Of a stretch of 64,000 nucleotides of DNA, positions 22,228 through 33,342 are shown in pieces. The stretch is from Emydura subglobosa. Taxonomy: Eukaryota > Chordata > Testudines > Chelidae. How positions within the stretch are numbered: the first letter of the stretch is position 1; every line of letters starts with the position of its first letter. Under the pieces are notes generated by a model. The model searched no databases, had not been told where the DNA came from, and saw only the letters and a program-made list of their open reading frames with translations. The position numbers and the translations under genes are program-made. The stretch is from positions 8,739,022 to 8,803,021 of the forward strand of contig ML679968.1 in the NCBI GenBank assembly GCA_007922225.1. Reading direction: 5' to 3'.

Positions 22228-23610
22228 ATTGAATCATAGAAGATTAGGGTTGGAAGGTACCTCAGGAGGTCATCTAGTCCAACCTCCTGCTCAAACCACA
22301 GGACCAACCCTAACTAAATCATCTCAGCCAGGGCTTTGTCAAGCCAGACCTTAAACATTTCCAAGGATGGAGATTCCACCACCTCCCTAGGTAACGCATT
22401 CTAGTGCTTCACCACCCTCCTAGTGCAAAAGATTTTCTAATATCCAACCTAGACCTCCCCCACTGCAACTTGAGACCATTGCTCCTTGTTTTGTCATCTG
22501 CAGCCACTGAGAACAGACTAGTTCCATGCTCTTTGGAACCCCACTTCAGGTAGTTGATGGCTGCTGTCAGATCCCCCCTCACTCTTCTCTTCTGCCGACT
22601 AAACAAGCCTTGTTCCCTCAGCCTCTTCTCATGGGCCCCAGCCCCCTAATAATTTTTTGTTGCCTTCCCCTGGACTCTCTCCAACTCGTCCACATCTTTT
22701 CTGTAGTGGGGGCCCCAAGACTGGACACTATTCCAGATGTGGCCTCACCAGTGCTGAATAGAGGGGAATAATCACTTCCCTCAATCTGCCGGCAATGCTC
22801 CTTCTAATGCAGTCCAATATGCCATTAGTCTTCTTGGCAACATGGGCACACAGTTGACTTATATCCAGCTTCTTGTCCACTATAACCCCCAAGTCCTTTT
22901 CTGCAGAACTGCTGCTTAGCCAGTCATTCCCCAGTCGGTAGCAGTGCATGGGATTCTTCCGTCCTAAGTGGAGGACTCTGCACTTGTCCTTGTTGAACCT
23001 CATCAGATTTCTTTTGGCCCAATCCTCCAATTTCTCTAGGTCACTCTATCCTATCCCTACCCTCCAGCATCTCTACCACCCTCCCCCCCCCCCAGCTTAG
23101 TGTCATCCGCGAACTTGCTTAGAGTGCAATCTACCCCATCATCCAGATCATTAATGAAAATGTTGAAAAAATCAGGGCATCCCTGGGGCACTCTGCTTGA
23201 TATCGGCTGCCAACTAGACATGAAGCGTTGACCATTACCCGTTGAGCCCAATGATCTAGCCAGCTTTCTATCCACTTTATAGTCCATGCATCCAACTGAT
23301 ACTTCTTTAACTTGTGGGAGACCATATCAAGAGCTTTGCGAAAGACAAGGTATATGATAGCCACCACTTTCCCCACATGCAGAAAGCCAGTCATCATAGA
23401 AGGTAATCAACTTGGTCAGGCATGACTTGCCTTTGATGAATCCATGCTGACTGTTCTTGATCACCTTCCTCTCCTCCAAGTGCTTCAAAATGGATTCCTT
23501 GAGGTCCTGCTCCATGATTTCTCCAGGGACTAATCTGAGGCTGACTGGTATGGTTCTCTTGTCATGAAGAACCACTTGGCCCAAAATTGAATGAATTTGC
23601 TGGGAAGATA
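22228..23610 (-). mobile_element. CR1 LINE, 5'-truncated, RT to 3' end
   Basis: Minus strand. The 3' end at 22228 is complementary to the CCTTCCAACCCTAATCTTC tail. Moving towards its 5' end, parts of ORF2 appear: LVRPHLE and IIPLYSA (about 22730), KDLGVIVDKKLD (about 22860), [23 protein letters not shown] (about 22990), FADDTKLGG (RT catalytic box, about 23110), [12 protein letters not shown], and QHGFIKGKSCLTKL (about 23430). Frames are broken at several points and the 5' half is absent. Less decayed than the CR1 at 16734. Confidence 0.9.
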
Positions 23611-24119
23611 TTTTGAAAGGCCCCATAGCCAGCAGCACAATTTTCTATCGAGTCTAAATAGCCTGGTTTGCCAGGTTACTCGACATCTGAAACATTTTTA
23701 CTGACTGGGAATTTATATCTGTTTTGCAATTGTTTTGAAACAATAGGGAACAACAACTCCAGAATCTACAGGACTGAAACGTTGTTCTAGCTCTAAAATT
23801 AATTTTGATAATATGATAATAGTATCTCCCTGTTCCCCCAATATGACTACTGTATGAAACTTGTCCATGTTGGCTTTCCTCTGTATTAGGATAACCAAGA
23901 AATGGTGGAGTATTGGAGTGGCTTGACTGCCAGATCTGCTTTTGGTATCATTTCCCTTTGATATCCAGTAGATGGGTCCATATGATTACAAATTAGTCTT
24001 AGTTACTCGTTTGGTTGGTGGAGAGACATCTATTCTCTACTGGATTCCCATGATCATTTAAGAGTTCCATAGAATTTTATTTTACTCTTGGGTGTCTGTA
24101 ATACAATGTAATTATATAC
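23611..24119. other. Intronic, nothing recognised
   Basis: No gene or repeat supported. Confidence 0.4.
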
Positions 24120-24220
24120 TGTGAAGTCTTCAGAACAGGGACCATCCTGCCTGAGTTTTTGGAATGTGTCTAGCACATAATGGGTGCTTCTGTAAATAAT
24201 AGTAGTCATTTTATAATCAT
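24120..24220 (+). mobile_element. LINE/SINE 3' tail of the L2/L3 type
   Basis: Reads GAACAGGGACCATCCTGCCT, TGTCTAGCACATAATGGGTG and AATAATAGTAGTCA. This matches a widespread amniote 3' tail with blocks like GGGCAGGGACCGTC, GCCTAGCACAATGGGG and an ATAATAAT end. A second copy lies at 59630-59750. Confidence 0.55.
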
Positions 24221-26717
24221 GTAAGCTTACATTTTTACAAAGTTTTAATTTTTAATTGAAAACACATTGTTATAAAATAGCTTCCAAAAGTATGAATTAT
24301 TTAGAATTTTTTGGAATTTTTTTTAGATTTGGGGAGTGTTGCATGGGCCTATCAATTAGTATGGTTTTGGCTGAGGAATTTGGGCTATATTGCACAAGAA
24401 GTGGTCAGTTATCCAAGAAGTGTTTAAGATGAAACTTGTATGTTTCTACTCCCATTGACCTGGCAGAAGAGCACAGACAACAGTGAATTTTTAATAGGAA
24501 CAGTCCTATAATTCTGTTTAATTTTGAAATGTATATTTTTATATATTAAGAATTTTATAGGTTCATGAATATTCTGTTCTTCCTGTCTTCTCTTGTTAGG
24601 GATACCTCCTTTCTTGTTTCAAGGAGAAAATATGCACCGTTTTAAGGAAAATCTGGATTTTCTGTTTATAGAGCAATAAATATGCTGAAATGAACTGCAA
24701 TTATGTATGTTGTAAAATTGCTTTTGTTTGACAGGTTAATAAATCTCAGTTGAAAGTCTGAATGACTGGAGATATTAAAAGCTTCCACTGCCTGACAGAC
24801 AAAACAATTCTCCTCCCCTTTGATATTTTTTAGAAATACAGCAAACTCAGTATTATTTGTGGTAGCTTGACAGTTGCTCTCATTTTATTTGCAAATGCCT
24901 TTATTTGCAGATCTTTTGCACAATTTGTATGTTTTTTTTTGTTTTTGTTTTTTTTGGTGAAAAGCACAAACAGAAATAATCTGAATTGGCAAAATATTAC
25001 AATTCTTAAACAGGTGAATGCATCCCCAACTTTGTCAACATTATCTTTCCAGGAACAATTACCGTATGAACTCTGGAGAATTTAAATCTACCAAGGTTTC
25101 ACACCTTGACATTGCCTGATTTAAAAGGATTTGTTTGTCATTTCCTTACACATCTATGTTAAATAGAACTTCAATACATTTGAAGTGGAACAGAAAAGTA
25201 GATCAAGATTTTTTTTTCTTTTCTTTTTTTTTTTTTCAGGTGGGCGGGGATAGACGTTTGATCCAAAGTAAGTCCAGCAATTCTACAACAGGTTGCTTAG
25301 GAAATGATTTTAACAGGATATACAGAAGGATTGGGAAGAATAAAAACAAAAGCAAAAATGCTTTTGATTTTAGTTGTAGGGTATGTGAAGTTACAGTGAA
25401 TGTCTTTATAATGGAAGTACTTCAAGAAATATATGTGCAACAGGAATAGAAATGTCAGTAATATGGGAGTCTGTAGAAATATGACAATCAGTATGAATCA
25501 GCATTAGAAGTATTACACAAATGTGCACAAGTGGAAAGTGAATGATTGCTTCTGTCATTGGAACACCTATAAGTGAGAACCTGATTTTGTGTGTCATGCC
25601 ATGTATAGATTGTAAACAGATCAGGTGGGGATGATGTCATTGCCTGTGTTTAAGATACTTCATACATTGTTGGGCAATTAAAAATATTCATTAATGATGA
25701 GAATAGTTGGTAAAGCTAATACAGTAATCTGAGTTGGAACTTCATTAGCATACCTAAATTAGGCCCTGACACTTCAAAAAAAAAGAAAAGAAAAAGTGGC
25801 ATCTTTAGTGGTCATAGCCTACCCCAGTACCTCTTTTCTATCTAATTCGAAAGGATACACCGTTAGACTCAAGTTGGTCCCTATTGTGCTGAGATATTCA
25901 ATCAGTATTAATAGGAGCTGTAAAGTAAAGGCAGCAGTCTTTCTTCTCTCCTTTCCATTTTATGCTGGGTTTTCATCCCTACCTACTGAGCTGTCTTATT
26001 GCTATCAAACCTTTTTAATATAGTAAAATGTCTCTATACTTAAAGCAAATTACTTTTGAACTCTGTGTATAAATATAATTGGAATTCTAAACTGCCTGTC
26101 AGTGGTGTCATTGTTATCACTAATGCTTACGTGACAGATTGTCTCTCTGTCAGTAAGTTAATATTTCATAACCAAGAGACACAAGGGAAACACCACACAG
26201 CCTGATTTGAGTTCCTTATCCTGCTGGTCAGGATCAGAGACCTGGAAGTCAACTTCCATGATTATAAGAGTTTCCTCCTAACCAACCAAGTGCAAATTTG
26301 GAGCTTGAGGAAAAGGGAAAGTGCCATTGGGATGGAGGTGATCTAGCTCAGGGCCTTAGAAAATAGTCGTTTTGGAAGTTAGGAGACTCCACCTAATATT
26401 ATGATGGACTCAGAACGCCTAAGATTGGGGGAAACGGGTGAAGTGTGAGGGAGCAAGGTCTTTGCTGTCCCTCTGGGCTCAGTGTCGGGGTGGAAATCTG
26501 AAGGGGAGTTCAAAGTGAGGAATTGCTTCTTGTGCATTTAAGTTTTTTTTCCCTTATAACTAAGCTGTGAGAACTTTAGCATAGCTCATTAGAGGTATAA
26601 ATCTAGATAAACTGTTTCTTTTTAGTTTTCCATTTTTCTCTCTGTATTAAAAGATACTGCTTTTGTGTGTGGGATTTTCACTCATTTTGTCTCTCAGGAG
26701 AATGCCCCCATGTAGTG
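24221..26717. other. Intronic, nothing recognised
   Basis: AT-rich, with a T-rich tract at about 25209-25239. Short ORFs lack family resemblance. Confidence 0.4.
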
Positions 26718-26862
26718 TTAGGTGTGAATGTTTACAGCGGTTGTTGGGGACATAGAGGAAAGGAGATAAGAGTCTGTAAAGAGGAAATAGTCTTGCATAC
26801 GTTCAACCCACCCATGGTGTCCTGGACTCTGATCTTTGCACGGTGTCCGACGGGGTCTGAAT
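26718..26862 (+). repeat. Direct repeat, left copy
   Basis: Starts GTGTTAGGTGTGAATG and contains AGGAAATAGTCTTGCATACG and CACCCATGGTGTCCTGGA. Aligns with 27650-27795 over its whole length with substitutions and small indels. Possibly the LTRs or ends of one old element. Confidence 0.65.
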
Positions 26863-27649
26863 AAATGCAACAGATCACAGAACACCCTTTTAAAAATGGA
26901 AAGGAAAGGAAAACAGACAAGCAGTACTTCCACCCCAGCCATTATAGCTGAAAAGCTTCACAGAACTAGCAGCAGAACAGGAAGAGAAGAGGCAAATGGA
27001 TTCAGCTCTGCTGAATTGTTGATGCGAAGAAAATTGATGTCCACTATCCCAGCCATCTCTTCCCTGTTAGACCCTTGTTTGACAAACTTCCTGAGACTAC
27101 AGAATAAGAAAGAGCAACATTAAACTCATTAGAAGAGGGACTTTAACAGGCACCAGAGAGTCATATTCATGGGAGTACTGAATTCAGGAGATCATATTTT
27201 GGTGAAAGATTCTCAAGAAAAGGGGACTCTGCAGGGATGTGCCAGGGCACCTTGATCCTACTTTGTTATGGTGCCAGCAGAAATCATTCATCTGAACTGG
27301 GGATCTCTAATATACCCTGATTGCTGCCCCAAGACTGAATCTGTGAACAACATCCTTCCTGCCCACATAGCATGTCTTCCAGATCCTCTCCCTGGGAGTA
27401 GATACCCAGCAAGAGAAAGCCAGCCTCCTGCTTTTCTGCAGGATTACATAAGATCTTGAGGATTCCAAAAAGTCAGAGCACTAGTAGCAAAATAAATCCC
27501 TGATGCAATGCTGAAAGTTCAGGCAGTCTATTCTGTCTTTCATAGGGCTGTTTATTCTTGTTTTGTGTTGACATCTTATTCCTGTTGCTGTTTAATGTAA
27601 AGTTTGGATAAAGGTTTTATCACCTTTTCTTTCCAGAATGGAGGCTTTG
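26863..27649. other. Sequence between the direct repeats
   Basis: About 790 bp with no recognised coding motif. The ORF at 26836-27123 overlaps the repeat and shows no family features. Confidence 0.4.
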
Positions 27650-27795
27650 GTGTTAGCTGTGAATTTAGAGTAGCCACTAGGGGGCACAGAGTAAGGAAGT
27701 AAGCCTGTGAAAATAGGAAATAGTCAGTCTTGCATTCACACCACCCATGGTGTGCTGGATCTCTATAATCTTTGTACCCTGCAACCTCAGAAGTG
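27650..27795 (+). repeat. Direct repeat, right copy
   Basis: Starts GTGTTAGCTGTGAATT and contains AGGAAATAGTCAGTCTTGCA and CACCCATGGTGTGCTGGA. Includes the CTCF-like motif at 27674-27687, where the left copy reads a degenerate version. Confidence 0.65.
27674..27687 (+). promoter_or_regulatory. CTCF-like core motif
   Basis: CCACTAGGGGGCAC matches the vertebrate CTCF core consensus (CCASYAGRKGGCRS) at every position. Occupancy cannot be judged from sequence. Confidence 0.55.
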
Positions 27796-28974
27796 GAGGG
27801 GGATTGTCTGTGGACATATCTCTTCTTAAACCAACTGTAATTTCTTAATTTATAGATGTATCAGATATGATTGCCATAGGAAATGGTCCATTTCCATTAC
27901 CAATTGCTATAGCAAGGAGATTTTTGGGCCATAACCTGAGCCAAAGTCAGTGGAGCTACCCCAGTTCGTACTAGCTAAACATCTCTCCTGTAATGTATAA
28001 AGATAGATCAGACATCTCTCCGATCTTTGATTTCAGAGTCTGTATCCTTCCAGTGCTGTATACATAACTTAGGGCACAAACAAGGGTCTGCCATCCCAGG
28101 TTATCATGCTGTTTGCCCAGAACAGCTACCTTGTTGTGTCTGTAACTTAATTTCTTAGAAGGATAGGTTGTTGGCCTGGAGGATCTGTAGATTGTTTTTC
28201 CTCAGATACCTACCCTTTGACCTGTGCAGCTTGGGTGGCCTTACCAGGAGTTAAAACTCCTGCAAGCATAGCTGTCAGCATCAGTGGAACATACAAGTCT
28301 GCTTTATGTGTCCAGGTGCATCCGCAGAGAAGATGTCTTAGAATTTAGAATACCAAATCTCATTCTGGAACACCGTTTTAAAAACAAGCAAACATGGTAT
28401 AATAAATGATAAAAGGCAAACGCTAGCAATTTTAGTCACACAGGGGTTGCAGAAGTATCTACACTGCTTTCTGTATAGAAAATAAAGACATTTGGGATTT
28501 TTCCTCCAGTTTTCCACCTGACAACCTGTCTCCCTCCCCCATTTTTTTTCCTTTTTGTTGCTGTCACAGCATGTTTCCTGTTGCCAGAAGAGCCCTTCCA
28601 ATGGATCATTCAGTAGTGAATACTTTGTCATCTTGACGTTCCTGCAGTAGGCTGGTTTCCTCTTGGGATCCTTATTTTCTACTGTGGTCTCAGGGTTCCA
28701 AGTCAGCAGCCAAGTGCTGCTTTATAATACCACTGAACTTCCTGTCAATTTATCTAGATTGCTGTCAGTACTTGTGTCTCTCTAGTGTCTATTTCAGGAT
28801 TGATTATTCTGATATAATAGAAACAGTGTCTTCCAGTTCATGTGTGCTGATGCTTGTAACCATACAAAATTGCTGCATGAAACAGGCTTCCACTATCCTA
28901 TTTGTATGTAGCATGGTGACCTACATAGATTAAAAAGAAAAATAATTTAGCTCTTTTTCCAAAGCATATATAGG
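27796..28974. other. Intronic, nothing recognised
   Basis: No gene or repeat supported. A small palindrome (CAGGAGTT-AA-AACTCCTG) lies at about 28242-28259. Confidence 0.4.
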
Positions 28975-29070
28975 TTACAATCCTACAACCACATATACAT
29001 GTGCAAACTTCTAATCTAATTGACTTCAAAATTAAGCATGTCCATAGGTATTTGCAGGATTGGGAACATC
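28975..29070. repeat. Dispersed palindromic reptile repeat copy
   Basis: ACAATCCTACAACCACATAT ... TTAAGCATGTCCATAGGTAT ... TTTGCAGGATTGGG matches the family at 4120-4215 and 9930-10040 by eye. Confidence 0.4.
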
Positions 29071-30034
29071 TGCCATTGTGTTGGCCGTGGAGAAATACAG
29101 CACTTTCTTGTATCAATTTGGAGATGAACCCATCTCCTATTGGAAAGGTTTATATTCTTGTTGTAGGTGCTCTAATGGTTACTTAACAGTGTATTTTGTC
29201 TTTTTTTCTCGTTTGCCATCTTTACCTTTAAATTAAGGAAATTCCATTACAATGCTGTCTATCTCTGTGCTATTATGTACTTTGAATAAATCAAATAAAT
29301 CAGATGTTAAATTATTTTAGAATACCCAAAAGAGCCTGAATATTTTTAAATAGGAAACATTTTAGCTATTGTGTGGTAAGTACCACAGCTTTAAACTATT
29401 CTAAACCACTTCCCCTCTTTTTTTGTTTTTTTTGCCACTTGTAAGTGAGTATACAAGTAAAATCTGATTACTTTGTTGGTTGGAGGTGGTTGTAAAAGTA
29501 TTTTACCTTGTAAATGATGTGCATGAGAAATAATATAAATAGTATTTATTTACATTATTTGATTATTAAAAATATAAAAGATGCCTATCCAGGTGCCTTA
29601 ACGCTATTAATAACACAAATAAATCGCAGCAGCATTAAAGTAGTAATTTCAGCAACAAATCTGACACCTAGACAAAGTCAACCTCTTTGTCTGTATGGGA
29701 AACATACCCTCAACCCTCTCTAAAAATCCAATCAAACTGGAGTCTTTTGCAGCATGCCTGAAAGGTCACCACATTTGGAATATTTTAGACCAAAGAGTTA
29801 ATTAAATAGGGTAATGGATGTGACTTCTTTTTAATGTAAAACCACTATTCCATTGGTTAAGCAAGTGATTTAGACTGGAATCTAGTGTCCAAAGCCACAT
29901 GCTAAACGCACTGCCAATTGGAGGTCATTTTTGCAACTTGATAGCAATAGTTTCCCTTTTAAATTAAAAATTTTAGTCTGTCTGTTCAGCTGTCATTTTA
30001 CTATGCCAGTGAGTTATGCACTATGTTTCTGATT

Positions 30035-30036
<2 letters not shown>
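29071..30036. other. Intronic, nothing recognised
   Basis: AT-rich, no feature supported. Confidence 0.4.

Positions 30037-30068
<32 letters not shown>
30037..30068. repeat. (TA)n then (GA)n microsatellite
   Basis: TA units to 30055, then GAGAGAGAGAGA. It lies directly next to the left end of the DIRS-like relic. Confidence 0.95.
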
Positions 30069-30069
30069 T

Positions 30070-30860
30070 ATGTGGGGTATTCCTTCTGTTGATGGTCCCT
30101 ATTGTATTCCATTGTGCGTTTACATATGCGTGCCACGCTTCCAGAGCTGAAGAATTTGAAAGTAGTGTCCATTGGTCTGCGTATATACCCTGGCTCACTT
30201 TGTGCATCCAAGAGATAGAGGCAGGGTGGACCAACTGCCTCTCCAGTTCCTTCTCACCACCATGTGATCGGGGTCGGAACCTCCAATGTCTGTAGCTTCA
30301 GCTTCATCCTACAGGATAAAACTATTTACGAAGCTAAATCTTATCAGCTATCAAACTTCGCCTCCACTCCCCTGTAAGAGCTCATTCCACAAGAGAATGA
30401 CCATGGCATCACTTCAGGAGGTGCCCCTCTTTGTTATCTGTAAAGTGGCCACATAGGGCTCCATTCACATGTTTGCAAGTCATTACGCCCTGGTGCAGGA
30501 CTCCTGCTGATGCTTCCTTTTGGACAGCCATCCTCTGCTCAGTTCTACTGTCCTTGCAGCCTCTTCCTACTTAAGTACTGTTTGTCAGTCACCCACAGTG
30601 GAATACAATAGGGACCATCACTCTAAGAAAAAGATGAAGTTACTGACATGTAACTGGAGGTTCTTTGAGATGTGTGGTTCCTATCTGTATTCCACTACTC
30701 CCTGGTCTCCTTCCCCTCTGCTTTAGATCTTCTTTGATTCATGGCAGAGAAAGAACTAGAGAGGTGGTCAGTCCGCCCCATCCTTTATCCCCTCATTCAG
30801 AGGCATGATGTGAGCTGGGTACAGACCAACTGTCTCCAAAGGTACTTGGGAAAGTTTTGA
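30070..30860 (+). mobile_element. DIRS-like relic with inverted ends and recombinase remains
   Basis: The left end contains GATGGTCCCTATTGTATTCC (30091-30110). Its exact reverse complement GGAATACAATAGGGACCATC lies at 30600-30619. The left side also has CTCCAGTTCCTTCTCACCAC at about 30240. The right side holds GTAACTGGAGGTTCTTTGAG and GTGTGGTTCCTATCTGTATT, blocks typical of DIRS internal and terminal repeats in turtles. Between them are remains of a tyrosine recombinase at about 30380-30545: AHSTR, then in another frame SIHMFASHYAL. gag, RT and methylase are missing. Confidence 0.7.
30380..30545 (+). pseudogene. DIRS tyrosine recombinase C-terminal remnant
   Basis: AHSTR (30380-30394) would hold the conserved His and second Arg of the tyrosine-recombinase active site. 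SIHMFASHYAL (30460-30492), in another frame, would hold the catalytic Tyr. A frameshift and stop separate them. Confidence 0.55.
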
Positions 30861-31864
30861 GTAATTGAAAGAGGTTAATTACAGTGGAAGTTCTATAACA
30901 GCCATTAATTTAAAGTGATTACTTTATTGTACTATATATTAACATCACACTTAGTTATGTAATTGAACCTTATGTTCCTACTTTAATAAGCACTTGGTCT
31001 GTTTTGCTGTCCCCAAGTCTTTCTTCTCCTTTTATCCCTTCACAGAAGTTCTCCTTTTATTCCGCTTGTATGTGTGCCCATATCAATAGGAGAAAAAATG
31101 GTGACTTGTACTGCTATACCAATAGTTTAGTAATGTTTTCTCATACGGAAACATGGGTTTAATGGGAAATTAAATACATCTTAATAGCTGAAAATGAGTA
31201 ATATAAGCTTAGGCACGTGTATATGCACTAACAAGCTGTAATAACATGACATTACTAGACAATGTTTTATAAAAATGTGTTTTCAAAAACATTAAAATAG
31301 AAGATTAAGATATGAATAACTTTTTAAATGTAAATTCATTTTCAGAGCAGAGTATATGAATTTTAATATTTACGTAAGAAACTAAATTTGGAACAACAGT
31401 TGAAAGGAAACACTTAGGAGAAATAACCTGTTTTATCATTTTCTCATAAGAATGATACATATCAATTTCTTTGCATCCTTGATTTTTCTCATTGCCTACA
31501 TTTGCATGATAATTTTTACTTGAACCAACCGTATACAGCCAGTTCTAGCACCAGCGTAGTCAAGATAAAGCTGTTAAAACACAGCAGCATATAATATACA
31601 AGATACTACATCTCAGTCAAGGAGAACACTCCCTTTCATATATAACTTATTTTAGTTGTTTTGAGTGTTATACAGATGCAGTTGATCTTATGATATGATT
31701 CAGCTTAACTCCCACTATACTGTCAGTACCAGGCAATGATCTGCGTGACATTCATTCACTGCTCATAATAAACTGTTCCACTATGTGTTTTCTGTGTAAT
31801 CCCTTACATTATTTGTAGGAAAACAGAATCTGCTTTGATGGGGGGAGGGGAAGGCCCCTGCAAC
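30861..31864. other. Intronic, nothing recognised
   Basis: AT-rich, no feature supported. TTA at 31865-31867 is the duplication of the next element. Confidence 0.4.
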
Positions 31865-31867
31865 TTA

Positions 31868-32157
31868 GGCTATGTCTACACTGATGGCAGCAAAGTTGCG
31901 TCCATCAGATCGACTTAGCTGGATCGACTGAGTGGTCAGTGAAGACCCACTCAGTCGATCCAGAAGTCGATGTACTAAAACCACCTCCTCAAGTAGCGTA
32001 GCGCTGCATCGACAGGAACGAGGTTCCCGTCAGTGCAGTGAAGACGGCGCGCAGAAGAGAAGCACAGAAGTCGACAGGAGTTACGCAAGTTCTTTGCGTA
32101 CTTTGCATAACTACTGTCGACTGCCGCCGAATCGCCGAGGTAAGTGTAGACCAAGCC
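31868..32157. mobile_element. Harbinger-like MITE with TTA duplication
   Basis: 290-bp element with inverted ends GGCTATGTCTACACT at the left and AGTGTAGACCAAGCC at the right. It is flanked by TTA at 31865-31867 and 32158-32160. A 3-bp TWA duplication fits the PIF/Harbinger superfamily. It contains a perfect 17-bp internal inverted repeat (31919-31935 with 31947-31963) and many CG dinucleotides. No transposase. Confidence 0.8.
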
Positions 32158-32179
32158 TTAGACAATGTTATATGTAATA

Positions 32180-32440
32180 AGTTCTAATACTTTGTACTTA
32201 CATAGCAAGTTCTGTCTGTGGACAACAAATTACTTCATAAACATTACCTTCACAATATCTTTGTGAGGTAAATGTATATTAGTTCTAGTTTACAGATAAC
32301 CTCTCTGGACCCCAGTTTCTTTAAGTGTAACTTTATAGAGGAATTGTGTGGCTGAGTAGGGAATAGAGCCCACATTCTTTGCTCAATTACTGTGTTTTAT
32401 CCACTTGACTATTTTGTAGTAATGATTGGAAGGGTAAATA
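32180..32440 (-). mobile_element. MIR-type SINE
   Basis: The reverse complement follows the MIR layout. Plus-strand blocks are ATCTTTGTGAGGTAAATGTA, AGTTTACAGATAACCTCTCT, GGCTGAGTAGGGAATAGAGC and TTATCCACTTGACTA. The last includes the tRNA-derived head. Diverged. Confidence 0.6.
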
Positions 32441-33129
32441 TGATATACAAAGTTGCTTCTGTCATAAACTTGAGTGTTAAAATGTTCAGAGATTTGCCTG
32501 CCTTTTACACTCATAATGGTCTTGCGGTCTGAGAGGTTCAGAAATATGGACTTGCCCTTTTGAAGTAATCAGATCAGTTAATTAAATATATTTTATTATC
32601 TATCTAAAGAGATTCATTTTAAATGGAATCTTTTGTTGTCTATTAATCACCTATAATGTATGGAGTTTTTTTCTAATCACAAATAAAACAGATTGAGCTG
32701 AAGTCTTGTCTCTCTCTTCTTTTCTTTTCTTTTCTTTTTTTTTAAACAGCTGCAACTAGGTTTTTTACAGCAGATTTTTCCTTTTGGTAGGTAACATTAC
32801 AGTAGGAATGGAAATTTGAATATAAATGAACTGCAATCCTATTGTAGAAAAACCTCTGAAAAATTACCTAGATTTAACCATAATGCCTTTTTTTTTTCCC
32901 AAATTCTGAAACCTTATAGAAAAGTATTTGTTTATTATTGTAGCTTTTTTTTAATTCTCTTATTTCTGCATTTTTGGGTCTGTCTCTGCTTCTTGTGCTC
33001 TTCATTTTGGTGTCAGTTTGTTTCTCTTTCTCAGCCCCTCTTCCAGATCTTATTTTTGTAACCTTTTGCTGGGAGGGTGGACATTTCCTTAACATCACAA
33101 TTTTTTTTTTTTAAATAAAGAATAGTTGG
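32441..33129. other. Intronic, nothing recognised
   Basis: T-rich tracts at about 32720-32745, 32887-32899 and 33101-33112. No gene supported. Confidence 0.4.
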
Positions 33130-33342
33130 TGTTAATTTTAAATTGTGGTTTGTTTCAGCAAGTTGGTGTAAATCCAACAACCTTGGTATTTGATTTTTAA
33201 TCTCTGAAGTGCTAAATATTAAATTTTCAAACATGTTTCATGTTAATTTTTCCATCATGGTTTGTTTCAGCAGCTTGGTTAAACCCAGCTTGGTTAAACG
33301 ACCTTGATATTTGGCTTTTAAGTTAATCTCTGAAATGCTAAA
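33130..33342. repeat. Tandem duplication of about 110 bp
   Basis: Copy 1 (about 33130-33218) and copy 2 (about 33241-33342) share GTTAATTTT, TGGTTTGTTTCAGCA, AACCTTGGTATTTG / GACCTTGATATTTG, and TAATCTCTGAAGTGCTAAA / TAATCTCTGAAATGCTAAA. Copy 2 also has a small internal duplication (CAGCTTGGTTAAAC / CAGCTTGGTTAAAC-like). Confidence 0.8.

Noticed and set aside
26160..26640. Possible LTR upstream of the direct repeats
   Set aside because: No terminal or duplicated sequence could be found.
32816..33098. Hydrophobic short ORF, possible membrane protein
   Set aside because: Translation of T-rich low-complexity intron; no start context, splice or family support.
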